Assembly (NCBI GenBank): GCA_019925795.1
Contig: CM034304.1
Location: forward strand, 12,649,471 to 12,713,470
Length of the DNA stretch: 64,000 nt
Source: Dendrobium chrysotoxum
Lineage: Eukaryota > Streptophyta > Magnoliopsida > Asparagales > Orchidaceae
Direction: 5' to 3'
Shown here: piece after piece, positions 1 to 10,910 of the stretch
How the letters are laid out: each line of letters begins with the position of its first letter
Numbering within the stretch: the first letter of the stretch is position 1
The notes under the pieces: model-generated
Told to the model about the DNA's origin: nothing
Database searches by the model: none
The model's input: the letters and a program-made list of their open reading frames with translations, nothing else
Program-made: the position numbers and the translations under genes

Positions 1-516
1 AAAATCATTAATTATGTACTCCACAAAAAAGCATAAAAAAGTTCTCAAAGTAAAAAAGAAGAAAAAAAAAGAATCAAAAAGAAAAAGATGAGTACATTCA
101 AAAATTGGTATCAGTGAAAGTTTAAGATTAGAAATACAATCTTATACATAAACTAAAAGTGATAAGATGGGAGAGCTAATATAAAGGATGATGAACTAGT
201 GGAAGTATAATTTTAACTACCGTTATATCTAATCATTAAAACTTAATTATTCACTTCAATTATTAAAAGTTATGATTAAATCTATAATTTATAATTTTAA
301 ATTGGGTTGTAATTAGAATGATTGATTAGTTTAACTATTAGTATTTTTTCAAACTAAAACTATAGCCATGTTCATTTTTACTAATTCTAAACAGAGATGC
401 ATTATCCTATATTTTAGTAATTTTAGATTATCATTTTTTAGTTAAGTTAATCACTTAATCAGAATTATAAAATTTTATTTGCTTAAAGACAAGTAAGAGT
501 TTAAATTGGGGAGGAT
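1..516 (+). mobile_element. Element K: 3' internal tail of an Athila/Tat-like LTR retrotransposon
   Basis: This is A-rich non-coding sequence with no supported gene. It ends in a purine tract at about 502-515 (AAATTGGGGAGGA), just before an LTR. The tail resembles, on the + strand, the 3' tail of element H (about 46000-46600, minus strand). Both have AATCATTA followed by GTACTC, A/G-rich tracts, and an ACAAG-AAGAGTTTAA approach to the purine tract. The rest of K lies left of the window. Assignment rests on this likeness to H. Confidence 0.5.
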
Positions 517-2040
517 TTAATGAGTGTAAATAATGTTATATTTTATATGTTAAATTACCAGTGAAACTATGTTATTATAGTTATATTGTGTAGGAAAAAT
601 ACAAAAAAGGCATGATAGTCTAAGTATCATACAGCACTGTAGTGTCGGATATTATACCATCGTGGTGCCATTATTGACATGGCTAGGGCGCTCAATATGG
701 ACATGGCGACACTCAGTCTCTGTTTAACAATGCCGTGATGTTGGAGGAGTCAGCAATGTAAAATCTAGTCTGTGTCTACACAGTGACACGATGCCACTTT
801 CCAGCACCGTCAAGCTAAGGGGAGTGCCATATGGATGCTATAATGCTCAACCTTCAGTGGCGCCACAACACTATAGCTGTAATAATTGTAATTGACTAGG
901 ATAAGATCTGCTAGTGAAGCGATGTGTCAATTCATTAAATAGCGGGTCCACATCAGCTAACGTTGTAGAGGAGGAAATTCTTTAGTGTTGTGATGTTAGT
1001 TTATTTTATGGGTGCCACTGTACAAGTGTCTAGAGTGCTGCAATACCAGGGTCTATTTTCTATATTTTGTATAAATAGTTTATTTGTAATGTTAGAAAGA
1101 GAGTTCAGTCACTTAGTTAATTTCAGTCTTCATAGTGCCTCTCTGTAATTTCCTTAAGAGTGACAACTAAGAGAATTCAGGAAGTACTAGATCCACTTCA
1201 TAAGAGTGTTTGGTTAATATTTGTGGAAGCAATTCTATAAATTCAAGAAGAAGTGTAGATGAGATCGTTAAATCCATCTGGTGATATCTTTTCTTTTATA
1301 CTTTCTTTGCATATAATAAAAATGAGTTTGCTTCATTTATTCTTCATGTATGTCTAAATTCTCTAGTTTTAGATTGATATTGTAAATGAAATGTAGAGTA
1401 CTAATAAATTCTCTTCATCAATAATTTAATGATATTTTTAATATACCAGGTCTTTATTTAATACACATAGTGGTCATATATAGAGTTAAGATCAGGTGTA
1501 ATATGAAGCTTAGGAATAGAAAAGTAGGCACAACCAGGTATATTGGATTAATATGATACAAACATAAGCATAGTGCTTGATAAATAGTAAATTTTAGATA
1601 TGAATTATAATGAGGGGGTTTTAACAATACATGCTTTACCTACTCTTTTAATATTTTAATAGCATGATAGACTATATAAGTTTAGAGTGGTATTGAGGTT
1701 AGAAGGTTTAATTTGTTCTTTTTCTCTTCATGCTCGACTGAGCAGTCGGTGATACATATACTCTAAATAGAAATAATATAAAAGAGAATCATTAGAAAAT
1801 ATATTATATTTATATTCCATCAATCCAAATATTTTATTCAAATAATATTTCATTTAATATTTTCTTGATTTTAAATTAAGTGATTAAATCTCCTCCAAAA
1901 CTTATTTTTATTAAGTAGGATAGTTATTGTAATTGTTGTAGATAATACTAGTATTTGTAAGTAAACATTCTTCTTCGTGGGATCGATACTCTACTTTATC
2001 ACTACATTACTTGATTCAATGCGTATACTGCCATATATTA
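517..2040 (+). repeat. Element K: 3' LTR, Athila/Tat-like
   Basis: LTR of about 1.52 kb, close to the 1541 bp of H's LTR. It starts right after a polypurine tract. Its 3' part has the GTGGGATCGATAC motif at about 1978-1990, which H's LTRs carry in reverse as GTATCGATCCCAC, and it ends near GCGTATACTGCCATATATTA. The 5' half is dotted with CACT/AGTG pairs (for example 634-644) and a perfect GTGGCGCCAC palindrome at 857-866. The exact start and end are uncertain by a few bases, and no target duplication can be tested. I see no gene inside. Confidence 0.5.
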
Positions 2041-2099
2041 AGTGAGGTTTTTATAATTTTTATATCAAAAAAAGCCTAAGCATTATTTAGGGATTGATA

Positions 2100-2830
2100 G
2101 AGTCATAAATTATTTTAACAAATTTTAAGTTACTCCACTACCCCCATCAATATGCTCCATAGCTGGTTAGCATTCCCACAAAGAAGTTCTATAGGTTTTT
2201 GAGAGGACTCTGAGATAGTCTTAAATAACCAATGGTACTATTTCACATTTTTAATTTTTCTAAACTTATGGAGAGAGCTCATATGATCGAGAACAATCTG
2301 TAGTGACTCAACGGTTATGGACTACTAGTAGGAAGAGGTTCAGTGGTGAGACATTTAATAATAGATTTTTTGGGAAGAAGAATAGATTTATACCTAGAGA
2401 GTCCAAGAAAGGTGGGTAGTTTATGTCTATGGAAACTTTGAGTAGGGGAAGTGTTGCTAGTTTTGGGAGCTTTATTAGCGAGGCACTTGTATACTAGAGT
2501 TATGGAAGATGTCACTTTGGTTAGTGTTACAAAGTAACTGGCTAGTGCTTCAAATGTGGACAAGCAGGATATAGGATGGCTAAGTGTCTACAGGTAAGGT
2601 TTGATCAATGATCTTACCCCACATCTGAGAATTCTATTAGACCGACCAGGAGACTGGGGATAATTCTAATTCATATATTTGTTGAGAGTTCTACTGGCAG
2701 AGGTACTGGATCTGGTTCTGTGGTAATTAGACTATTTGCAGTGGTTAGCGAGTCGGGTAATTCTATTACAACAACTCTAGTTCAACCATGTGTGTATAAT
2801 TTGATGTAGTAGGAGGCTCAAGGTGCACAA
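2100..2830 (+). pseudogene. gag: G1 gag remnant with zinc knuckle
   Basis: Capsid/nucleocapsid protein of the gypsy element, a non-functional remnant. A knuckle of the form C-X2-C-X4-Y-X4-C lies at 2546-2587 (CFKCGQAGYRMAKC). The usual His is Tyr, so zinc binding would be impaired. Upstream sequence matches G2's gag (the LVSTP and SNFFELMES regions) with many stops. About two-thirds of the expected N-terminus is missing before 2100. Downstream it runs into the protease region without a clear boundary. Confidence 0.65.
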
Positions 2831-3370
2831 GATATTGTGACAAGTATCGCTTTTATTTTTTATCAGCCATGTCATATTTTATTTAGTTCTAGAGGCAGTC
2901 ATTCATTTATTTTTAAGCATTTCTTCAAATTTTTGTACTTATCTTTAGTTTTATTATATGTTTCTCTTTATAATACTTTACCAACTAGAAATAGTATGAT
3001 AGACAGTAGGATCTGCTTATGTGATATTGAGATATCTAATAGAAAGTGAAAGTCTAGTTTGATTTTATTACACATTTCTGTGTTTGATGTTATTTTGGGT
3101 ATGAACTAGTTAAGTCAGTATGAGGCTTAGATTGATTGCTTGAAAAAGAGAGTTATATTATTTCTGGAAATTGAGAGTTATGTACTTCAAAGAGTTAGAG
3201 GTATTCTATCTTGTTTGATTTCTATTGTGGAAGTAGATAAATTATGGAAGAAGGGTTGTATGGTATTTTTGACATCTGCCAAGGACATGAGTATAGATTC
3301 TAGTCTTCTTTTTAATGTCTCGATAGTGCAAGATTTTCCAGATGTATTTTAGAGGAGTTAGTCAGTTTAC
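2831..3370 (+). pseudogene. G1 aspartic protease remnant
   Basis: The frame around 2837-3049 contains LFSSRGSHSFIF, where gypsy proteases have an active-site stretch of the form (L/F)FDSGASHSFI. The catalytic Asp is replaced by Ser, so this copy could not be active even with the frame intact. The frame then closes and a second fragment follows (3140-3352), ending in sequence typical of the protease-to-RT linker (the VVQDFPDVF type). Confidence 0.55.
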
Positions 3371-4230
3371 CTCCAGACAGAGATATAGAGTTATGTATTA
3401 ATATATTTTGGGTAAAACCTCGATATCTAAAGCTCCATATATGATGACACCTAAGGAGCTTTAGGGGTTGAAGGTTCATCTTTAGGAGTTGGTTGATAGA
3501 AGATTTATTTATTCTAGTGTGTCTCTATGGAGAGCACCTATTTTATTTATGAAGAAAAAGATGGTATAATGTGTATGTGCATTGATTATAGGGAGTTGAA
3601 TAAATTTACTATTAAGAATAAATATCCTCTGCTATGGATTGATGATATATTTGATTAGCTTGTTGAATCTTCTATATTCTCAAAGAATGATTTACAATTC
3701 AGATATTATCAGGTGAAGGTAAGAGAGTCTGATGTGATGAAGATAACTTTTAGTACGAGTTACATACACTATGAGTTTCTAGTCATGTCTTTTAGGGTGA
3801 CAAATGCACTAGCCGTCTTTATGAATTTAATGAATAGAGTATTCAAAGATTATCTGAATCAGCTTATTATTATTTTTATAAATGATATTTTGGTATATTA
3901 TGCTTTTGAGGAAAATCATGTCAGATATTTGAGGATTATTTTAGAGACTTTGAGACAACATCTATCATATACAAAATTCTCTAAATATGAGTTTTGGCTA
4001 AGAAGTATTTCTTTTCTAGGACACGTAGTGAGTAGTGTTGGTATTTCTATTGATCCCCAAAATGTTCAGTCAGTCACAGATAGGATGAGGCCTACTATTG
4101 TGTTTGAGGTATATAATTTCTTAGTTATTGCTAGATATTACAGAAAGTTAATGAAGAAATTTTCTCAAATTTTTATACCTCTAACTAGACTAACTCAAAT
4201 GTTAGTAGCTTTTATCTGAATACCAGAGTG
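3371..4230 (+). pseudogene. pol: G1 reverse transcriptase remnant
   Basis: Recognisable RT landmarks in order: CIDYRELNK at about 3577-3605, a YP-L-IDD-FD stretch, then HYEFLVMSFRVTNA, then FINDILVYY at about 3875-3901. In active gypsy enzymes the last motif is FIDDILVYS; here the first Asp of the metal-binding pair is Asn, a single G-to-A change. The longest uninterrupted piece is 168 codons (3713-4219). Several stops lie upstream. The motif pattern is that of Ty3/gypsy chromoviruses. Confidence 0.8.
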
Positions 4231-4708
4231 CGAGACTAGTTTTTAGAGACTAAAGGATTATCTGAATTATACTCCAATTTTGGCTCTTCCTTTTGGTACT
4301 AAGGGCTTTCAGGTATTCAATGATGTTTCTTTAACAAGTTTGGGGTGTATTAGATGTAACTTGGTAGAGTGATAGCTTATGCCTCCAGATAATTAAGCTG
4401 CATAAGAGGAACTATCCAACACATGATTTAGAACTTACTATTATAGTTTTTAACTTTGAAGCTCTATAGACACTATTTATACAGAGTTAGATATGAGATC
4501 TTTATTGATCATCAGAGTCTGAAATATATATTCACTCAGAAGGATATGAACCTATAATAATGGAGATGGCATGAGTTGATCAAAGACTATGATTTGATTA
4601 TTCAATATCAACTTGGTACAATTAATGTGGTGGCATACACTCTAAGTATGAAATCTTCTAGAATATAATGTATTCAACTTACTTTTGATGAGTATTTAAT
4701 ATAGGATA
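4231..4708 (+). pseudogene. pol: G1 RNase H remnant, cut by insertion of element A
   Basis: Follows the RT. Readable fragments include the FTQKDMN region near 4535-4552 and a QYQLGT-NVVA stretch near 4605-4640, as in gypsy RNase H (FTQKDLN..RQ.RW.EL..DYD..I.Y..GK.NVVADALSRK). It contains many stops. It ends at GGATA (4704-4708), the left target duplication of element A. The same gene continues after 35155. Confidence 0.7.
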
Positions 4709-4964
4709 TGTTGTAAATCTGGTTTTGATGATGACAAATATGTTTCTACTATGTTTTGCTTGGTTAACCCGTTTCAGGCACAAAAGATCACGAGCAACTC
4801 GAGCCAACTCAAGATCAGGTCCAAGTATGTCTAAGTGTATTATTTTCTTTTTCTTGAGTCAATTGTAATGTAACTGATCCCCTAGCTAAGTAACCTTGCA
4901 CACACACACTCAGGGGGAGAGCTTGAGTGAATTAGAGTTTCTATTCAAGTTTTTGTTCAAATCG

Positions 4965-5620
4965 TCCTGGACGATAGTCACATCGACCTGGACGATTAGG
5001 TAAAAATAGAAATCCTAATTAGGGCGACCAAGTTAAGTGTGTCTGATTAAGCAGATCGTCCTGGATGATTCTTGGATCATACGGGATGATATGCTCAAAT
5101 CAGAAATTCTCAGCCGCCAGATCAAGTTAGGCAAGTTTTTATTTTAAGATATTTGGTCTGATCGTCCTGGACGATACATTACAATCATACATAAATTAGT
5201 CTGGTAATTAAGGAAAGCAATTAAGACTTGATTGATACGATCATATCATCCTGGACGATCGCAGGATCGTCCTGGACGAAAATGATCGTCTAGTGAGTTA
5301 CAGCTGTACGTCCTGAACTGTGTTCAGGACGATTTGGGCACTTTTTGAATTGATCGTATAGGACGATATCCCGATCGTCCTGGACGATTAAGTCATTTTT
5401 GAGTCATCCAACACAAGTTTCTCTGGACGACCTGAACCATCTTCTAGACGAAATTCCTCAATTTACATTAATCGACCTGGACGATCGTAGAATCGTACGG
5501 GATGATATGAACAACTTTTTCTACTGATCGTCCAGAAGAGCCAGATCATCCAGGCTGAAGCAGCTGATTTTAAACTAATCGTACAGGATGATCTATCAAT
5601 CGTCCTGGACGATCTTGGCC
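4965..5620. repeat. Palindrome array ATCGTCC-N-GGACGAT in A 5' LTR
   Basis: Irregularly spaced copies and variants of a 15-base palindrome with a single central base. Perfect copies lie at 5161-5175, 5374-5388 and 5599-5613. Variants include ATCGTACGGG/GATGAT and ATCGTATAGGACGAT. Many copies have CG changed to TG or CA. The array sits directly upstream of the TATA box, as expected for binding sites of a regulator. The same array is in every LTR of this family in the window. Confidence 0.9.
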
Positions 5621-5657
5621 GACCAGTTGAGATTTAGGGTAAATTTTAAGCTCTCCT

Positions 5658-5665
5658 ATAAAAGA
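5658..5665 (+). promoter_or_regulatory. LTR TATA box (element A)
   Basis: TATAAAAG lies just downstream of the palindrome array. The equivalent is at 14236-14243 and near 31905 (minus strand, B), near 34504 (A 3' LTR) and 57893-57900 (minus, D). In C it has decayed to TTTAAAAG (21795-21802). Position and conservation suggest the start of genomic RNA lies shortly downstream. Confidence 0.6.
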
Positions 5666-5994
5666 TCATTTTCTTTCAATAAGACACTTTGAGTTACTGC
5701 AATATCCGGAGGGGAGGCTCCGGGGAGTGGATGTAGGTCAAGTTGACCGAACCACTATAAAATTCGGTGTGTTCATTCTAATTACTTTCTGTACTTTTAT
5801 TTTTTTTCTGTGATTAACTGCTTGGGTGAAATTGTGTTCAATTTTTTCGTTTGATTGTCTTATTCGTTTCCGCTGCAAAACATCGAAAAGGTTTTTACTG
5901 TTGCTATCAAATTTTTAAATAACCAATTTCCCCCCCTCTTGGTTAGCCTCGGGACTAGTTCATCAGGGCTTAACATCCCTATCGAACTTTCAAG

Positions 5995-6006
5995 TGGTAT
6001 CAGAGT
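5995..6006 (+). promoter_or_regulatory. Primer-binding site of element A
   Basis: TGGTATCAGAGT is complementary, apart from the last base, to the 3' end of plant initiator methionine tRNA. It starts three bases after the LTR's terminal CA. Element C has the undamaged TGGTATCAGAGC at the same place. Confidence 0.9.
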
Positions 6007-6047
6007 GGGATTCAAAATTTAAGTTTAAAAACTTTTGAATTTGATCC

Positions 6048-7855
6048 ATGGCTATCTTTGGTAATCATAATATAGCTGAAGGTTATTCAATCACACGACC
6101 GCCATTGTTTGATAATATTCCTTTTGATTTTTGGAAAACTCGCATGTCCACTTTTCTACAATCTATTGATTATCGCATGTGGATGCTAGTTAAGGATGGA
6201 TACGAACCACCTTTTAGATTGATTAACAATATGAAAACTGAACTGCCCTTTACTGATTGGACTTTTGATGATCGTGATTTAGCATAATTAAATGCCAAAT
6301 GTTTGAATTATTTTTTCTGTGCTTTAAAATATGAGGATTACATGCATGTCTCTACGTGTACAACTGGTAAGGAAATCTGGGATAGATTGTGCATCACGTA
6401 TGAAGGTACAACTGAAGTCAAACAATCTAGGTTAAACATTCTATTGCATGACTACAAACTTTTTCGCATGAAACCTACTGAAATCATTTCTGAAATGTAC
6501 ACTAGGTTCACTCAAATTGTTACTTGCATGCCTTAGGTAGAGAACTTATAAACTACAAAAGAGTGAACAAAATACTTAGATGTTTGCCTTCTTCATATGA
6601 TGCTAAGATAACTGTAATCACTGAATCTAAAGATTTGAACACTTACTCTATTGATAGCTTACTTGGATCACTCATTGCTTACAAGCAAGGGGTGAACCAA
6701 AGACAGCTTGATGCAGGTGAGAAGAAGAAGGAGAAAACAGTGGCACTGAAGGCCAACGATAGTGATTCTTGCTCTTCCGGGTCTGATAGCGATGACCTTG
6801 CCTTGATCACAAGGTAATTCAAAAGCTTTCTAAGGAAGAAACACAAGAACTTTCAGAAGTGGTACAAGGGTAAGTCCAACAAAAATTTTAAGGATTCATC
6901 TGATACTATCTATTTTGAATGCAGGAAGCCTGGGCACATTAAGGCTGATTGTCCTACAGTTAAAGCTCATCCAAGCAAGGAAAAGGGTGAGGACAAACAC
7001 AAGTTCAAAAAGGATAAGAAGCGGATTCAGAAGGCTTTCTGGGCAGACTCTGCATCCGAGTCCTCTGAGACTGAAGCTGAAGAGGAGGAAACAAATTTGT
7101 GTCTGATGGCTGATGATCACCCTGGTCAGTCGGACCAGGAAGAGGTATGTGAGCTTACTTACGATCAATTACTTGAGATATCTGAAAAAATTCATGCATT
7201 GTATAGGAAGCTTAAGAAAACACATGCTAGCTTGAAATTGGATTATTTGACTTTGCAAAAAGAGCATGATGTTTTGATTTAAGATCATTCCACTATTGAT
7301 AGCAATCACATGTCTTTACTTGATGAATTTGATAAACTAAATAGAAAGCATTCTGATTTAATTATTGAGTATGATGTATTGAAAACATCGCATGTTGAAT
7401 TAGAAGCTACTTTTAGGAAATTGAATGATATGGCATGTGATCTAGAAAGTAATGAAAGTACAAGAACTTTTGAGATTACTAGTCTTAACAAGGAAAATGA
7501 AATTTTAAGAGTAAAAATTGATGCCTTTGAAAAGAACAGAAAATCACCTACTTTTGAACAGTTTTATGCACCGCCACCTTTTAAAAAATCTGTTGCAAAT
7601 TCATCAAAACACGTTTCATACACTTCTAGGAAGAGATACTATCACTCACGACGTTTAGTTAATCCTTTTCCTGGTGTTAGATGTTATTCATGTGGCATGT
7701 TAGGACACATTTCCCACACCTGCATTGTTCATCATAGTACACATTGGGTGTGGAGGCCCAAACTGCCTGTTTTACAGCACAGCACGCATGCATTGCATTC
7801 TTCTTTTTATAAGAAGGAACCCAAACCTGTTTGGGTTCCTAAGTCTGACGTTTGA
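6048..7855 (+). pseudogene. gag: Element A gag, broken
   Basis: About 600 codons when aligned to C. Starts with ATG at 6048 (MAIFGNHNIAEGYSITRPPLF). Lesions include a stop at 6288 (Gln codon to TAA), a 4-base loss near 6520 that shifts frame, a stop at about 6815 (Gln codon to TAA) and a further stop near 7280. The first zinc knuckle, about 6911-6952, reads YFECRKPGHIKADC, having lost its first Cys. The second is intact near 7684-7725 (CYSCGMLGHISHTC). A long Lys/Glu/Leu-rich stretch between them looks like coiled coil. Gag would form the particle and bind RNA. It ends TGA at about 7853 in the sequence GACGTTTGA, shared with B and C. Confidence 0.85.
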
Positions 7856-7870
7856 TATTTTTATAGGTGT

Positions 7871-10800
7871 GCTCTCACACAAGACCTCGTGAGAGCATGT
7901 GGCACCTAGACAGTGGATGTTCTAGACACATGACTAGAGATGCAAATTAGTTCATTTCGCTGGAGGCCAGGGCTGGAGGCAAAGTTACACTTGGAGATAA
8001 CACCACTAGGAGGGTGGTAGGCTCAGGTATAATTGGTGATTCAAAGAATTTTATGATTGACAATATTTTGCTTGTAGATGGACTGAAACACAACTTGCTG
8101 AGCATCAGTCAACTTTGTGATAAAGGACACAACATCAAATTCTTGCATACTGGCTACATTTTAAGCTTAAATGATAAAGTTATTTTGCAGGGGCAAAGGA
8201 TTAACAACGTCTACAAGCTGGATGTAAGTTGCATTAAATTTGAGAATTCAATTTGCTTAAAAACTGCTATTAATGAGTCTCAGTTGTGGCATAAGAGATT
8301 GTGTCATGCCAGTATAAAAACCCTTAGGAGAGTTACCCAAAAGAACTTAGATAGAGGTGTGCCCAAGCTTAAGTTCACTAAGGATCACCTGTGTGATGCG
8401 TGTTAGTTAGGAAAGCAAGTCCAGTCCTCTTTTCACTCTGTTAAGGACATTACCACCTCTAGACCTTTAGAGGTTCTTCACATGGACCTCTTTAAACCCA
8501 TTAGCACTACCAGCTTAGGGGGGAAAGTTTATGGATTTGTGATTATAGATGACTACTCGAGGTTCACTTGGATTAAATTTCTATCACACAAATCTGAGTC
8601 ATTTGATGAGTTTAAGTCCTTCTCAACTTGGATTCAGAGGAAGTTAGGCTGTGAGATCTTGACTATTTATAGTGATCATGGTGAAGAGTTTGAAAATGTG
8701 AAGTTTGGAAGTTTCTGTGAGGAGCAAGGAATTAGTCACAATTTTTCAGCTCCTAGGACCCCTCAGCAGAATGGGGTAGCTGAAAGGAAGAACAGGACCT
8801 TAGTGGAAGCCGCTAGAGCTATGCTTGCTAAGTATTCACTTCCAAAATACTTTTGGGCTGAAGCAGTGAATACTACCTGTTATGTGCTGAATAGGGTGAA
8901 TGTGAGATCTAAATTGAACAAGACACCTTATGAGATCATTAAGGGTAGAACTTCAAACCTGTCCCACCTCCATGTCTTTGGCTGTAAGATTTTTATTCTG
9001 AACAACGGGAAATCATCCATAGGAAAGTTTGACCCCAAATCTGATGAAGGAGTGTTCTTAGGCTATTCTAGTGTGGGGAAATCCTTTAGGGTGTTCAATA
9101 AAAGGACATTGGTGGTGGAAGAGACAACTCATGTGGTGTTTGATGAATCTGATCATAAGGTGACTAGAGTTGAGGAAGAAGAAGAGGTAGAGGAGATTAC
9201 TCAAGGGATTGAAAATGCAAATATGGAGGAGAGGGTAGAACCTCAAATCACATTGCCTAGAGATTAGAGATATTCTTCGAGTCATCCTAAAGAACTGATC
9301 TTAGGAGACCTTTCTAAAGGTGTTAGGACTAGGCATGGACTTAGGAAGTAAACCATTCTACCTTTATCTCAATGACTGAACCCACCAACATCAATCAAGC
9401 CCTTTCGGATGAGTTTTGGATCTTAGCTATGCAGGAAGAATTGAATCTATTTGTAAGGAATGATGTTTGGGAGTTAGTAGAAAGACCTAGAAATCAAAGT
9501 ATTGTGGGAACCAAGTGGGTCCTTAAGAATAAGATGAATGGTTCTAGTGTGGTGGTTAGGAATAAGACAAGATTAGTGGCTAAGGGGTATAATCAGATAG
9601 AAGGGATTGATTTTGAGGAGACTTTTGCCCCTGTAGCCAGATTGGAAGCCATTAGAGCGCTACTAGCCTTTGCCTGTTATAAGAGATTTAAGCTGTTTCA
9701 AATGGATGTCAAGAGTGCCTTTTTAAATGGGGTAATGAAAGAGAATATTTTTGTAGAATAACCCCCAGGTTTTGAGAGTTCCCAATATCCAAATCATGTT
9801 TAAAAATTAAAAAAGGCCTTATATGGATTGAAACAGGCACCTAGAGCTTGGTATGAGAGGCTTAGCACATTCCTGTTAGAAAGAGAGTTTGTCAAGGGGG
9901 GCGTAGACACCACCCTTTTTCTGAGGAGAATAGAGAATGACTTACTCATTGTCTAGATCTATGTTGATGATATAATTTTTAGATCTTCTAATAAATATTT
10001 ATGTGATGAGTTTTTTAAAATAATTAGTAAAGAGTTTGAGATGAGTATGATGAGAGAATTGTCCTATTTTTTGGGGTTTAGCATATAGCAAATGGATGAT
10101 GGAACCTTTCTCAATCAATCTAAATATACTAAGGACATTTTGAAGAAATATGAAATGGACAAAGCTAAGCCAATCAATACTCCCAGGAGCTCCTCTGTTC
10201 AGTTAGATAAGAATTCAAGTGGAAAATTAGTTGATCAGAAGAAATATAGAGGAATAATTAGATCACTGCTTTACCTGACTGCTGGCCGACCTGATATCAT
10301 GTTTAGTGTCTGTCTTTATGCTAGGTTTCAGGCTGATCCTAAAGAGTCCCACCTGACTGCTGTTAACAGAATTCTTAGATATCTTTTAGGGACCCCAAAC
10401 CTAGGAATCTGGTACCCTAGGCACAACACCTCTTTTGAGATCATTGGATATTCTGATTCTGACTTTGCAGGGTGTAGGATGGATCAAAAGAGCACTTCTG
10501 AAACTTGTCAATTCATAGGACAGTCGTTAGTCTTCTGGTCTAGTAGAAAATAGAACTCAGTTAAACTTTCCACTACTGAAGCTGGGTACTTTGGCTTAGG
10601 GAGTTGTGTGGCCCAAGTTCTTTGGTTGAAGCAATAAGTCTTGGATTTAGGATTACCTGTGGGCACAATTTCAGTTCTGTGTGATAGTACTAGTGCCATC
10701 TGCATCTCTAAGAATCCAATCCAACATTCTATAATGAAACACATTGACATAAGGCATCACTTCATTAGGGACCATGTTACAAAAGGGAACATTGAGCTAC

Positions 10801-10910
10801 ATCATTTAGCAACTGAAAATCAGCTGGCTGACATATTCACTAAACCACTGGCCTTTGACTCATTCAGCATTTTATGGACCAGATTAGGAGTGTTTGATAT
10901 AAATGCTTGA
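7871..10910 (+). pseudogene. pol: Element A pol (protease, integrase, RT, RNase H), broken
   Basis: Domains in order: protease (DSGCSRHMT motif near 7911-7940), HHCC zinc region of integrase (WHKRLCHAS to CDAC, about 8287-8403), integrase core (MDLFKP at 8482, SDHGEEFEN near 8665, Glu in ERKNRTLVEAAR near 8781), RT (from about 9500, the YVDDIIF region near 9961) and RNase H to 10910 (STTEAG, DSTSAICISKNPIQHS). Stops interrupt it at 7948, 8404, 9265, near 9759 and others. Integrase carries LFKP where C has LFGP. The frame closes at ...DINA, then TGA. Confidence 0.88.

Larger units (their letters stand above)
2100..4708 (+). mobile_element. Element G1, left part: decayed Ty3/gypsy (Tekay/Del-like) gag-pol
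   Basis: Order seen: Gag C-terminus with zinc knuckle, protease remnant, reverse transcriptase, RNase H. All are broken by stops and frameshifts. The sequence is collinear with element G2 (from about 38130), giving two independent copies for comparison. It is interrupted at 4708 by element A and resumes at 35156 after A's GGATA target duplication. Its 5' LTR and the N-terminal part of gag are absent; K's LTR sits where they would be, so K may itself have inserted into G1, the rest lying left of the window. Confidence 0.8.
4709..5992 (+). repeat. Element A 5' LTR (internally deleted)
   Basis: Starts TGTTGTAAATCTGG and ends CGAACTTTCA. It is 1284 bp against 1622 bp for A's own 3' LTR. The missing stretch (about 330 bp) lies just after the TATA box, at about 5682, where the intact LTR has the GA-rich leader and the 41-bp tandem repeats. 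The deletion ends share a short AGA/GACA-type match. The palindrome array occupies about 4965-5620 and TATAAAAG lies at 5658-5665. The deletion would remove the likely transcription start region. Confidence 0.9.

Noticed and set aside
4965..5620. CRISPR-like repeats in the LTR
   Set aside because: Repeats are short palindromes at irregular spacing with no uniform spacers, and this is plant DNA.
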